Below, in pieces: positions 1-6,904 of a stretch of DNA of 37,031 bases. Location of the stretch: positions 1 to 37,031 of the IMG/VR virus record IMGVR_UViG_3300022929_002848. One strand, written 5' to 3'. Position 1 is the first letter of the stretch; each line of letters begins with the position of its first letter. Origin of the DNA: a virus. Made by a program: the position numbers and the translations under genes. Below the pieces are notes generated by a model, which was not told the DNA's origin, searched no databases, and saw only the letters and a list, made by a program, of their open reading frames with translations.

Positions 1-1
1 T

Positions 2-736
2 GAAGGTGGAGAAAAACAAGGCGGAGGTGAAGAGAAATCTGCACCTGGTATGCAAGCAACTCAGAATACTGATGCAACAAAAGTTGCAAAAGGCACAATA
101 TTTTCAATTAAACAATCAGGTGGCGGCGAAGCAATGTATCGTTGGGACGGCGGCACTTGGTCAAAACTATCTAACACTGGTAAATGGCAATCAGGTCAGA
201 TCAAAAATGATCTAGCATTTAAATTATATCTTGCCGCTGTTAAACAAGGTACAGCAATGTCTCCAATACCAGGAGATCCTAATGCAGGTGCGGCATATGT
301 TGATCCAAATACTGGTAAAAAGGTAGATCCTGATGCACCAGCTACTCCTGCACCAGCAGGACAAGCACAAGCAGGACAAGCACAAGCAGGACAAGCACAA
401 GCAGGTAGTACAACTCCTCAAGTTGATGCTAACAAAGATGGCAAAGACGATAACACCGGCGAACCAATAAAGCAGACTGATGCTAACAAAGATGGTAAAG
501 ATGATACTACTGGTGAACCGATGAAGCAAGTCGATGCTAACAAAGACGGTAAAGATGACAATACCGGCGAACCAATGAAGCCTGCAGATGATGCACAAGC
601 ACAAGGAGATGCACAAGCACAAGCTGGTGCAGTTGATCCGAAACGTCTTGAAGGTGCTAAGACAAGTATTGGCACAGCAAACAAAGCCTCAATAGATGCG
701 CTAGCAAGACTACTAAAAATAGAGAAGGCCACGTAA
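2..736 (+). CDS. Acidic Ca-binding-repeat protein, 5' end missing
   Basis: The reading frame is open from the left edge, so the gene begins outside the window; the ATG at 50 has no ribosome site and is probably internal. An N-terminal globular part ends near base 300. A Pro/Ala linker follows, then three exact 15-bp copies coding for QAQAG (361-405), then three 18-residue repeats (422-580) containing DANKDGKDD, a D-x-N-x-D-G-x-x-D pattern like calcium-binding EF-hand or thrombospondin type-3 loops. The C-terminus is a short helix. The stop is 1 base before the next gene, so the two are probably co-transcribed. Such repeats occur in extracellular or virion proteins, so a structural role is an inference. 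The specific function is unknown. Confidence 0.7.
   Translation, partial: EGGEKQGGGEEKSAPGMQATQNTDATKVAKGTIFSIKQSGGGEAMYRWDGGTWSKLSNTGKWQSGQIKNDLAFKLYLAAVKQGTAMSPIPGDPNAGAAYVDPNTGKKVDPDAPATPAPAGQAQAGQAQAGQAQAGSTTPQVDANKDGKDDNTGEPIKQTDANKDGKDDTTGEPMKQVDANKDGKDDNTGEPMKPADDAQAQGDAQAQAGAVDPKRLEGAKTSIGTANKASIDALARLLKIEKAT
361..405 (+). repeat. Three perfect 15-bp tandem repeats (QAQAG)
   Basis: The unit acaagcacaagcagg occurs three times without a mismatch at 361-375, 376-390 and 391-405, inside a coding region and in frame. Identity at the DNA level suggests recent expansion by slippage. Confidence 0.9.
422..580 (+). repeat. Three 54-bp coding repeats (DANKDGKDD)
   Basis: Units at 422-475, 476-529 and 530-580 (the last one codon short) encode almost the same 18 residues but differ at many third codon positions. 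The protein repeat has been kept while the DNA diverged, unlike the neighbouring 15-bp repeats. Confidence 0.88.
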
Positions 737-737
737 T

Positions 738-2426
738 ATGAAAATTAATGATTTTAAGCAAACTGAACAGCTAAAACTTATTGAAGCTAAATTCGTTCGT
801 GGTCGTAAATTGCTCGACAATATGTGCGAAGGGTTGGATGCTGAACAGCGTCGTATCGTAGAAGGTGTTTATGCATCTGCTATTCCGTTGATGAAAGAAA
901 CAGTTATTGCAGAAGCCGCAATGACATCAGATCAAATTGCACAACTTTTTGGCAATGCAGAAAAAGCGGCTACAGCAAGTGGTTCTAATAGAACAGCACT
1001 TGGTAAAGGCAAAGATGTTACAGATGCCGCTGGCAAAATGCTTAAAGATGCGGCACTTTGGTTACAAGACACTGCACCTGTACAAGCATTTGACAACAAG
1101 TTTGAACAAGGCAAGCAAGCACTAAAAACTAAATTAGGAAACAGCGCAAGCGGTCAAAAAGTACTACAAAGTGTTGAAGCACTAGGAAATTATGCTAAAG
1201 AGAATCCAGGTAAGACTGCGTTTGCTATTGGTATTTTAACAGCAGTTGCTTCTATAGCAGGCGGACCACTAGGCGGTGCTATTGCTGGTCAGGTACTACG
1301 TGGTAGTATGGAATTAGTTAAAGGTGAAAAACTTTCAACAGCTATTGGTAAAGGTCTTAAGGCAGCCGCAATGGGCTTCTTGGCAGGTAAGGCTTTTGAA
1401 GCTATTGGCGATATATTTGGAGACTTTGTTGAAGATGTTCAGTATGGAGATCTCGGAGAATTCAGTGAAAAGGGTACACTAGTGTATAGTCACTATGGAT
1501 CTGCCGATGTTGGAGGAGGTAATGTATACAGGGACTGGGTTTTTGATACAAACAAACTCAGTGGTATCTTAACACCAGACCAACAAACTGAAATTACAGA
1601 TTACTTTAATACTATTCAAAAGGTAGCTAGCGATAGTATTGGAGATTCAACAGTTTCTTCCAAACAAGCTATGGAAGATATCCGAGGTATTATTAGTAAA
1701 CTTGGAGATTTGACCAAACAGTATACCGAAGAAAATATTGCAAACAACCCAGGAGTTGAAGAATATCTTGAAACCGGCACAACCGGATTACTTGATAGTA
1801 TTGAGCAATGGACTGACATAACATCTGCTAGTGTGCAAGGTGCAGTTACTGGTGCAGTATCTAAGGATAAAGAGTCAGGCACAGGCCCAGGATCTCCAGC
1901 AACTAAAGGTGATGAAGCGGCAATAGAAAAAGCCGCAGAAGAAAATGATGTAGAAGGCGTAGCAGTAAAAAGCAATACCGAAAGTGTTGAAATGTCTGAA
2001 GCACAAGTTCGTCAATTGTTTGTTGGTGCTAGTTATATAACAGAAAGCCGTTTAGACGAATTAGACTTTGGTGCTATTAAAGCAAAAGCTGGTCAAATAG
2101 CAAAAGCTGGTATGGCTAAAGCACAAGAAGTTGGCAAGAATATGACAACTCGTGTTACTACTAATAAACTAAACAAAGCATGGGAAAAAGCAGGTAAACC
2201 AACAGACAGTGCAGACATCATGAAGATTTTGCAAGATAATGGTGTTGAAGCTGAAGTAGCTACACAAGCATTTAAAGATACTGGTGTTGAAGCTCCACCT
2301 CCTGTAGAAAAACCAAACGTAGATGCTAATAAGTTAGCTGACTTTGTTAACTCTCTACCTGAAAAAGAAAAGGAAGAAATTAAAAAATTAGTTATTGCTC
2401 GCCAACAGGAGTTAGCAACAGCATGA
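738..2426 (+). CDS. Large helical protein with hydrophobic core, probably virion-associated
   Basis: 562 residues. The N-terminus is MKINDFKQTEQLKLIEAKF. Residues about 60-110 are Ala-rich. A Gly/Ala-rich hydrophobic stretch at about 158-190 (AFAIGILTAVASIAGGPLGGAIAG) could insert in a membrane or form a hydrophobic helical hairpin. The C-terminal half is acidic and then basic, with KLNKAWEKAGKPTDSADIM, a helical module I recall from T4-like cyanophage proteins. A similar short motif occurs twice: MTSDQIAQLFGNA and MSEAQVRQLFVGA. The gene starts 1 base after the previous stop and overlaps the next gene by 4 bp. A virion or injected protein is an inference; no enzymatic motif is seen. Confidence 0.65.
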   Translation: MKINDFKQTEQLKLIEAKFVRGRKLLDNMCEGLDAEQRRIVEGVYASAIPLMKETVIAEAAMTSDQIAQLFGNAEKAATASGSNRTALGKGKDVTDAAGKMLKDAALWLQDTAPVQAFDNKFEQGKQALKTKLGNSASGQKVLQSVEALGNYAKENPGKTAFAIGILTAVASIAGGPLGGAIAGQVLRGSMELVKGEKLSTAIGKGLKAAAMGFLAGKAFEAIGDIFGDFVEDVQYGDLGEFSEKGTLVYSHYGSADVGGGNVYRDWVFDTNKLSGILTPDQQTEITDYFNTIQKVASDSIGDSTVSSKQAMEDIRGIISKLGDLTKQYTEENIANNPGVEEYLETGTTGLLDSIEQWTDITSASVQGAVTGAVSKDKESGTGPGSPATKGDEAAIEKAAEENDVEGVAVKSNTESVEMSEAQVRQLFVGASYITESRLDELDFGAIKAKAGQIAKAGMAKAQEVGKNMTTRVTTNKLNKAWEKAGKPTDSADIMKILQDNGVEAEVATQAFKDTGVEAPPPVEKPNVDANKLADFVNSLPEKEKEEIKKLVIARQQELATA

Positions 2427-3154
2427 AGCTAAATGAAGGCGGAAATATCTTCAAGGACGCAGACAAGAATCCTTTAACACAACGCATCAATCGTGCTGAT
2501 GTTGAGCCTACAGTGCGTTGGTTAGAACAGTTAACAGGACTTAGTCTAGTAGATAACATGTTAGGTACAACTGGGCGCAAAGAAACATCAGGTGACCTAG
2601 ACCTAGCAGTTGATGTAAACAAGATTGACAAAGACACACTTGTACAGGTATTGTTGAAAAAAGGTGTAGACAAAGCTGATATTAAAAAAAGCGGCGACAG
2701 TGTACATCACAAAACACCTATCAATGGCGATCCTGCTAATGGTTATGTGCAAACAGACTTTATGTTTGGTGAACCCAAATGGCAACATTTTAGCATGCAA
2801 GGCGGTGCGGAGAACAGCGAATACAAAGGCATGCATAGACAGATTCTACTAAGTAGTATCGCAAAAGCAATGGGCTACAAGTGGAGTTATAAAAATGGTC
2901 TTATGGATCGTGAGTCAAATACTACTCTGGACGGTGGTAAAAATCCGGCAGTTATTAGCAAAACACTAGGCATTCCTATTGCTAAACTAAACAGCGTAGA
3001 AGATATTATTGACTCTATCAAAGGTCGTCCAGACTATCAGCAGTTGGTTGCGGATGCTAGAGAAGCTCTAGCAAGAGATAACCTAACACTTCCTGAAAGC
3101 GCAGGCGATCATGCACCAGTTGGCACAGCCGCTTGGTTTAGGAAGTTTGTGTAA
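2423..3154 (+). CDS. DNA polymerase X-like nucleotidyltransferase
   Basis: 243 residues. A Pol beta-type active site is visible: Gly48-Thr49 followed by GRKETSGDLDLAVD gives the first two catalytic acids, Asp58 and Asp60, and Asp112 in YVQTDFMF is the likely third. This resembles the GSFRRG...GDMD and RIDIRLI motifs of polymerase X. After Asp112, FSMQGGAEN plus a helix resembles the nucleotide-binding end of that fold. The family transfers nucleotides to DNA, RNA or small molecules; gap-filling DNA synthesis is the closest analogy. There is no visible 8-kDa lyase or HhH domain. It overlaps its neighbours by 4 bp and 1 bp, next to a ligase-like gene, which suggests joint action in repair. A polymerase with another substrate or a degenerate enzyme remains possible. 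Confidence 0.62.
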   Translation: MKLNEGGNIFKDADKNPLTQRINRADVEPTVRWLEQLTGLSLVDNMLGTTGRKETSGDLDLAVDVNKIDKDTLVQVLLKKGVDKADIKKSGDSVHHKTPINGDPANGYVQTDFMFGEPKWQHFSMQGGAENSEYKGMHRQILLSSIAKAMGYKWSYKNGLMDRESNTTLDGGKNPAVISKTLGIPIAKLNSVEDIIDSIKGRPDYQQLVADAREALARDNLTLPESAGDHAPVGTAAWFRKFV

Positions 3155-4218
3155 TGGCACTGCTATTTGAATTTATTGACACACTGGTAGTAGAAGAAGG
3201 CCCACGTATCCAACACCCAGAGGATGCAATTTTCCAAGGTGCTGATTCAGCAAAAAAGTTACTAGATGCACTGGAGTTTGTGATTGACGATCCAGGCAGT
3301 GTTAGCATCAAGTGGGATGGCGGCGTTGCACTATTGTTTGGTAACCGTGATGGCGAGTTTGTTATAACAGACAAGTATATGCCCAACAAAGGCGTATTTC
3401 CTAACAGCCCAGAAGCATTTAAACAATATGATGTAGAACGTGGTGCAGACCGCAGTGACTTATATGAAAAGATTCAAGGCATTTGGGAAGGCTTACGTGC
3501 CGCAGTAGGTAGCACAGACGGATTGTTCAAAGGCGATCTTATGTGGTACGGCGAATTACAGCCCAACGCAAACGATCAATATGTGTTTAGACCAACCACA
3601 GTTGAATACAGAGTTCCTGCTAACAGTGATCTTGGTAAAAAAATTGCTGGCAAACGAGCAGGCATTGTTGTGCATGCATTTGATGGTCAACCTTGGGACG
3701 GCAAAACAGGACTCAGTGCAAACAGTGATGTGCTAATACTAACACCTAAGTCTGGCGTTGAATTTAAACTCAACAACCCAGTACGTTTAGTTGCCGCCGC
3801 TAATAAAGCTGTTAACACAGATGGACCAAAAGCACAAGAGTTTTTAGATGGTATGCCCAAAGTAGTACGTGCCGCAATACAGACATATATGAACAAACAG
3901 ATCACAGGGCAAACCAAAGACAAAATACAGGATTGGCTGACAACTAAACTTAGTGGCAAACAGCAGATAGCAATGCTAGATCCTGAAAATGGTTATCTAC
4001 TTCAAAACGCAGATGGCTTAAACGCACTATACAATGTATGGAACAGCGTCAACAATCTTAAGGTTAATATAGCCGCTCAGTTAGAAAAGCAAGTAACAGG
4101 ATTTGAACAATGGAGTGGTGGCAAGCAGGAAGGCGAGGGTTTTGTGTTCAACAGTCCTGCAGGATTGGTCAAAATCGTCAATAGATCGGGCTTTGGTGCC
4201 GCTCATTTTAACAAATAA
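3154..4218 (+). CDS. ATP-dependent polynucleotide ligase-like protein
   Basis: 354 residues. The order of motifs matches covalent nucleotidyltransferases: motif I K53-W-D-G (lysine that takes AMP), motif III around WYGELQ (Glu134), motif IIIa-like IVVHAFDG (Phe176-Asp177), motif IV EGFVF (328-332) and motif V LVKIV (Lys340). The spacing between motifs IIIa and IV is long because a helical insert lies at about 210-320. Known members seal nicks in DNA or RNA. I do not recognise it as a standard T4 gp30 or Rnl ligase, and no OB-fold domain follows motif V, so catalysis may need a partner. The start codon overlaps the stop of the Pol X-like gene, indicating translational coupling. The assignment rests on motifs only. 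Confidence 0.58.
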   Translation: MALLFEFIDTLVVEEGPRIQHPEDAIFQGADSAKKLLDALEFVIDDPGSVSIKWDGGVALLFGNRDGEFVITDKYMPNKGVFPNSPEAFKQYDVERGADRSDLYEKIQGIWEGLRAAVGSTDGLFKGDLMWYGELQPNANDQYVFRPTTVEYRVPANSDLGKKIAGKRAGIVVHAFDGQPWDGKTGLSANSDVLILTPKSGVEFKLNNPVRLVAAANKAVNTDGPKAQEFLDGMPKVVRAAIQTYMNKQITGQTKDKIQDWLTTKLSGKQQIAMLDPENGYLLQNADGLNALYNVWNSVNNLKVNIAAQLEKQVTGFEQWSGGKQEGEGFVFNSPAGLVKIVNRSGFGAAHFNK

Positions 4219-4226
4219 ATAAATAA
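4219..4226 (+). promoter_or_regulatory. Late promoter box, upstream copy of a tandem pair
   Basis: ATAAATAA just after the ligase-like gene matches the T4-type late box (TATAAATA). It is followed after 5 bases by TAGAGCTTCA (4232-4241). The same arrangement recurs 53 bp downstream. Confidence 0.55.
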
Positions 4227-4271
4227 CAGTGTAGAGCTTCACGAAGCAACTTGCGATTTTTTATCAAAATG

Positions 4272-4279
4272 ATAAATAA
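4272..4279 (+). promoter_or_regulatory. Late promoter box, downstream copy of a tandem pair
   Basis: The sequence gATAAATAA is followed after exactly 5 bases by TAGAGCTTCA (4285-4294), as in the upstream copy. The repeated leader can fold: GAGCTTC (4287-4293) pairs with GAAGTTC (4300-4306) just before the ribosome site of the gene at 4328. Confidence 0.6.
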
Positions 4280-4327
4280 ATGCATAGAGCTTCATTTTCG
4301 AAGTTCGCTAATTTAAGGAGAAACAAG

Positions 4328-4570
4328 ATGGCATCAGTTACATCAACAGGCGCAGTTACCGCAGGTAACGGCTTAGGTTCAACAACTCACGTACTTTCAG
4401 TAGCAACAGGCACAGACATGGCAGGTTGCGTAGCAGAAGCACAAAACGAAGGCTTCACAGTAGTAGCAGTTGAAGGTACAGCAAACGGCAATCACTTTGC
4501 TATCCAGGGTACTGGTACACCAAGCATCACAAATGCTGTTCTAGTTGTAACTTTCACAGCCGCTAACTAA
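4328..4570 (+). CDS. Small late protein, probable capsid decoration or structural protein
   Basis: 80 residues starting MASVTSTGAVTAG. The start at 4328 is chosen because AAGGAG lies 7 bases upstream; an earlier in-frame ATG at 4280 lies inside the leader hairpin region. The protein is rich in Thr, Ala, Gly and Val with few charges, predicted mostly beta, without signal peptide or membrane helix. Two late boxes in tandem, a strong ribosome site and a dedicated strong terminator make it a candidate for one of the most highly expressed late proteins, as expected for a decoration or tail protein. No recognised family; the structural role is inferred from expression signals and composition. Confidence 0.7.
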   Translation: MASVTSTGAVTAGNGLGSTTHVLSVATGTDMAGCVAEAQNEGFTVVAVEGTANGNHFAIQGTGTPSITNAVLVVTFTAAN

Positions 4571-4593
4571 TAGCGTAACTGTAAACAGTTCAG

Positions 4594-4622
4594 AAAAGGG
4601 TTACTTCGGTAACCCTTTTTTT
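4594..4622 (+). terminator. Rho-independent terminator with UUCG loop
   Basis: AAAAGGGTTAC (4594-4604), loop TTCG, GTAACCCTTTT (4609-4619) and further T residues form an 11-bp perfect stem with an exceptionally stable tetraloop. The flanking A and T runs would let it work in both directions. Confidence 0.92.
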
Positions 4623-4639
4623 GTGGCATAAGTATCTAT

Positions 4640-5086
4640 ATGGAGAGTTATCGATTATACACGCTGGTAGATATCACTGAAACAAATGTAAGCCGAGGTT
4701 CTGGCAACGATCTAAAGCGAGATCAACAGCGTAACTTTCAGAGTCTTGTGCAAGTACTAAGTTTGCGTACACAGCCGCTAAACATCAGCATGCCAATAAG
4801 ACTGATAAATGGCGATGATTATATCTCACTGACTGGAGACACATACAAATTTGGTAGTATGTACGAAGGATCACACAAAGTTTGGAGTCTAGATTTTAAC
4901 ATTGAGTTTGATAACTTGTTTGAAGATAACAAAGGTAACCCTGTAGGATTATTATTAGAAGACCTGAACGAAGTTCCAATTATCAATGGACTGGAAGAAA
5001 CTGCTAGGTTCATATTGCCTTGTTTCTTTAGTTACGGTGTTTGTAAAAACATCGAAGTACAAAAAATTCTTAAACAGACAATTTAA
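4640..5086 (+). CDS. Conserved phage protein of unknown function
   Basis: 148 residues starting MESYRLYTLVDITETNVSRG. The segment RDQQRNFQSLVQVLSLRTQP and the mixed alpha/beta character resemble small proteins I recall from T4-like marine phages, without a known role. No catalytic motif, signal peptide or membrane helix is seen. There is no ribosome site before the ATG; instead the T4-late-like CATAAGTA (4626-4633) lies about 6 bases upstream, so the mRNA may begin at the start codon. It sits between a terminator and a holin-like gene, in a late region. Confidence 0.62.
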   Translation: MESYRLYTLVDITETNVSRGSGNDLKRDQQRNFQSLVQVLSLRTQPLNISMPIRLINGDDYISLTGDTYKFGSMYEGSHKVWSLDFNIEFDNLFEDNKGNPVGLLLEDLNEVPIINGLEETARFILPCFFSYGVCKNIEVQKILKQTI

Positions 5087-5103
5087 AGATAATTATCAAT
5101 ACA

Positions 5104-5111
5104 TATAAATA
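5104..5111 (+). promoter_or_regulatory. Late promoter, perfect TATAAATA
   Basis: An exact match to the T4 late consensus in the 109-bp gap before the holin-like gene. Transcription would begin near 5117, upstream of both arms of the hairpin at 5139-5198. Confidence 0.75.
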
Positions 5112-5138
5112 ATTATTGCATAACCATTATGGCACACA

Positions 5139-5198
5139 CAAGGCAATTCTTAAGGCACACTAGTATCAAAAAGCCCAATCAAAAGGAGAATTGTCTTG
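5139..5198 (+). promoter_or_regulatory. Leader hairpin covering ribosome site and start codon
   Basis: Bases 5139-5150 (CAAGGCAATTCT) can pair with 5187-5198 (AGAATTGTCTTG): 12 pairs including one G-U, loop of 36 bases. The 3' arm covers the end of the GGAG ribosome site (5185-5188) and the whole TTG start codon (5196-5198). A 28-codon open frame (ATG at 5129) runs through the 5' arm and ends just inside the downstream gene. Control of translation is inferred from the fold. Confidence 0.55.
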
Positions 5199-5459
5199 GC
5201 AACTGCAAGCATTGAAAAGAAAAGTCTGGAAGCGCATGTTGAACTCTGCGCTGAACGCTATGATGCCTTAGAGGCAAAATTGGATAATCTTGACCGACGA
5301 GTTGAAAAAATCGATACTAGTGTTGAAGAAATTAAAAAAGCCATTCATGGTTCGGCGCTCGGCGCCAACAATAACCTAATTAAAATAGGTACAGCCCTAA
5401 TTACAGTATTAATCACAGCCGTTATTGGCCTTATCGTTAACCTAATAATGACCAACTAA
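5196..5459 (+). CDS. XhlA/holin-like coiled-coil membrane protein
   Basis: 87 residues. The N-terminal 50 residues form a charged coiled coil (heptads in ALEAKLDNLDRRVEKIDTSVEEIKKAI). A single hydrophobic segment at about 62-84 (IKIGTALITVLITAVIGLIVNLI) ends almost at the C-terminus. This layout is typical of XhlA/hemolysin-type and holin-associated phage proteins that act at the cytoplasmic membrane during lysis. The start is TTG, set by AAAAGGAG 8 bases upstream; no ATG is available nearby. It lies behind a perfect late promoter, and its start can be hidden in a hairpin, fitting a gene whose timing matters. Lysis function is inferred; an unrelated small tail-anchored protein is possible. 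Confidence 0.65.
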   Translation: MATASIEKKSLEAHVELCAERYDALEAKLDNLDRRVEKIDTSVEEIKKAIHGSALGANNNLIKIGTALITVLITAVIGLIVNLIMTN

Positions 5460-5460
5460 A

Positions 5461-5676
5461 ATGAAGATAGTAGAACTTATCAATCATATTTCTGTTGCTC
5501 TGACCAACGAAGAAGCCGACGTGCTAGCCCAGTTTACGAACAAACCCGTTGTTACAAAGAAAGATTTGAATGAACGCGAGCAGGTGCTCGCAAATCAATT
5601 AGTCGTAAAAGACATTCTAACGAGGCGAAAAACAAATGGCATTATCGAATACTGTAAGAAAGACGGTAGATCTTAA
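5461..5676 (+). CDS. Small protein, possible winged-helix fold, unknown
   Basis: 71 residues starting MKIVELINHISVALTNEEADVLAQF. The pattern of helices followed by a basic segment with LTRRKTNGIIEYCKK resembles a small winged helix in which the last part is the wing, but this is only a visual impression. It starts 1 base after the stop of the holin-like gene with no own ribosome site, so translation is probably coupled. It overlaps the next gene by 41 bp. Function unknown. Confidence 0.55.
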   Translation: MKIVELINHISVALTNEEADVLAQFTNKPVVTKKDLNEREQVLANQLVVKDILTRRKTNGIIEYCKKDGRS

Positions 5677-6205
5677 ATCCATCCAATTAGCTACAGTTGA
5701 CACGGTTGCGGAACTAGCCGCAATCAAAGTCGCACGATGGCAGAAACGTGAAACCGCAAGACTGCTCTCAACTCAAAGCAACAACGTTTATATCTTTCCT
5801 ACCAAACGCGGATACAAAATTGGCGGGTATACTATTACAAATGCTGAAAACTATTGGGAAGTGCGTAGCAGAGGCGAATGCGAACGTTTTTCTACCAAAG
5901 CTCAGGCAGTTATTTGGACCACACTGTCACATAAAAGTAAACATACTTTAGCCAGAGAGTTTAAAGACGCCCAACGTTTAGTAGATAAGTACTTGCAAGA
6001 TATTATGTATTACAAACATAGTATACGCTGTTCCAAAGATGATTTTCGCAGAGGTGCTCTTTGGAATCGCGTAGAGGATGCGCTGTTCCATTTACAATTA
6101 GCTCAAAATAACCTCAGAAAAACGTTGAACTCTGCTAAATACATAAAACTTTGGGAAGAGAATAACCATGAAAATTTCAGAGATCGGCCTCAAAGCCAAC
6201 AGTAA
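5636..6205 (+). CDS. Conserved hypothetical protein
   Basis: 189 residues, start ATG at 5636 preceded by GAGGCG. The N-terminal third is helical and basic. The middle has aromatic beta-rich segments (VYIFPTKRGYKIGGYTI, ENYWEVRSRGECERF), and the C-terminal half is a long helical region (VDKYLQDIMYYKHSIRC to LRKTLNSAKYIKLWEE). No signal, membrane segment or catalytic motif. It overlaps both neighbours (41 and 38 bp). I do not recognise a family; overlap with probable virion genes hints at a structural or assembly role. Confidence 0.55.
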   Translation: MALSNTVRKTVDLKSIQLATVDTVAELAAIKVARWQKRETARLLSTQSNNVYIFPTKRGYKIGGYTITNAENYWEVRSRGECERFSTKAQAVIWTTLSHKSKHTLAREFKDAQRLVDKYLQDIMYYKHSIRCSKDDFRRGALWNRVEDALFHLQLAQNNLRKTLNSAKYIKLWEENNHENFRDRPQSQQ

Positions 6206-6902
6206 AAGAATTAATAAAGTAGTTGAGAGCCGTTTCGGACTCGCTATAGACTACGATACACTAACTATTGACAAAGCAAACAGTTTAGTTGAAGCTATCT
6301 CTTCTAGTCTATCACAGTTTTCCAGAAGCCACAATATCCATCAGTCACAAAAGAATTCAAAGTACATGGAATTTTATATGGTTAAGGAAGGTTTGGAAGC
6401 ATGGCTAAAAGAGAACAATGGTGTTGAAGAAAAATTAGAACCAGCACCAATCGTTGAAAGCGAAACAGCTAAGAGTGAAGCTATTCTAGCAAGTCGTGAT
6501 ATTGTTGACAGTATCCAAGACATGATGGAAAAGATTGGTAAGATGCAGAACGAGCAGATGCCAGCACTACTAGATGCTATTCGTGATCAGATTAGTTCAG
6601 AACAAGCAGACGCATTTAAAACTTCAGTAGACCCAGTACTAACTCAGTTAGAAGATAGTTTACGTACTAGTAGAGAAACAGTTGATGCGGCAGCAAGAAC
6701 ACTAGCAGGCGAACAAGTAGATCAACCAATGGACATGCCAGCAGATGATGCGGCGGCTCCAATGGATGCAGAAGCTCCTGCTGAAGAACCAGCAGTCGAC
6801 GCTGGCGCAGAAGGCGATGCAGATGCAGGCGCCGCTGATGAATTTGCGGCAACAGACGCCGCCGCAGGTGACGACGACGCTGGACGTGAAGAAAGAGCAT
6901 AA
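6168..6902 (+). CDS. Acidic helical protein, probable virion or prohead-core protein
   Basis: 244 residues starting MKISEIGLKANSKRINKVVE. The central part (about 100-185) is an amphipathic helical region including ASRDIVDSIQDMMEKIGKMQNEQMPALLDAIRDQI, a block I recall from T4-like cyanophage structural proteins. The last 70 residues are almost only Asp, Ala, Glu, Gly and Pro and are very acidic, probably disordered. Helical core plus acidic tail is what scaffold or internal head proteins look like. No enzyme motif. It lies 2 bases before the next gene. Virion association is inferred. Confidence 0.62.
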   Translation: MKISEIGLKANSKRINKVVESRFGLAIDYDTLTIDKANSLVEAISSSLSQFSRSHNIHQSQKNSKYMEFYMVKEGLEAWLKENNGVEEKLEPAPIVESETAKSEAILASRDIVDSIQDMMEKIGKMQNEQMPALLDAIRDQISSEQADAFKTSVDPVLTQLEDSLRTSRETVDAAARTLAGEQVDQPMDMPADDAAAPMDAEAPAEEPAVDAGAEGDADAGAADEFAATDAAAGDDDAGREERA

Positions 6903-6904
6903 AC

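Noticed and set aside
422-580. A CRISPR-like array
   Set aside because: The 54-bp units are directly adjacent, in frame, diverge at silent sites and have no spacers.
224-732. Long open frames on the minus strand opposite the repeat region, rich in Cys or Ser
   Set aside because: They are antisense reflections of the plus-strand repeats (complement of DANKDGKDD and QAQAG codons), with no ribosome site and biased composition.
4280-4327. Longer start for the 80-residue late protein at ATG 4280
   Set aside because: It lies in the promoter-leader region, has no ribosome site, and AAGGAG is placed for the ATG at 4328.
5129-5215. A 28-codon frame upstream of the holin-like gene as an independent gene
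   Set aside because: No ribosome site and no recognisable product; kept only as a possible leader peptide in the hairpin finding.
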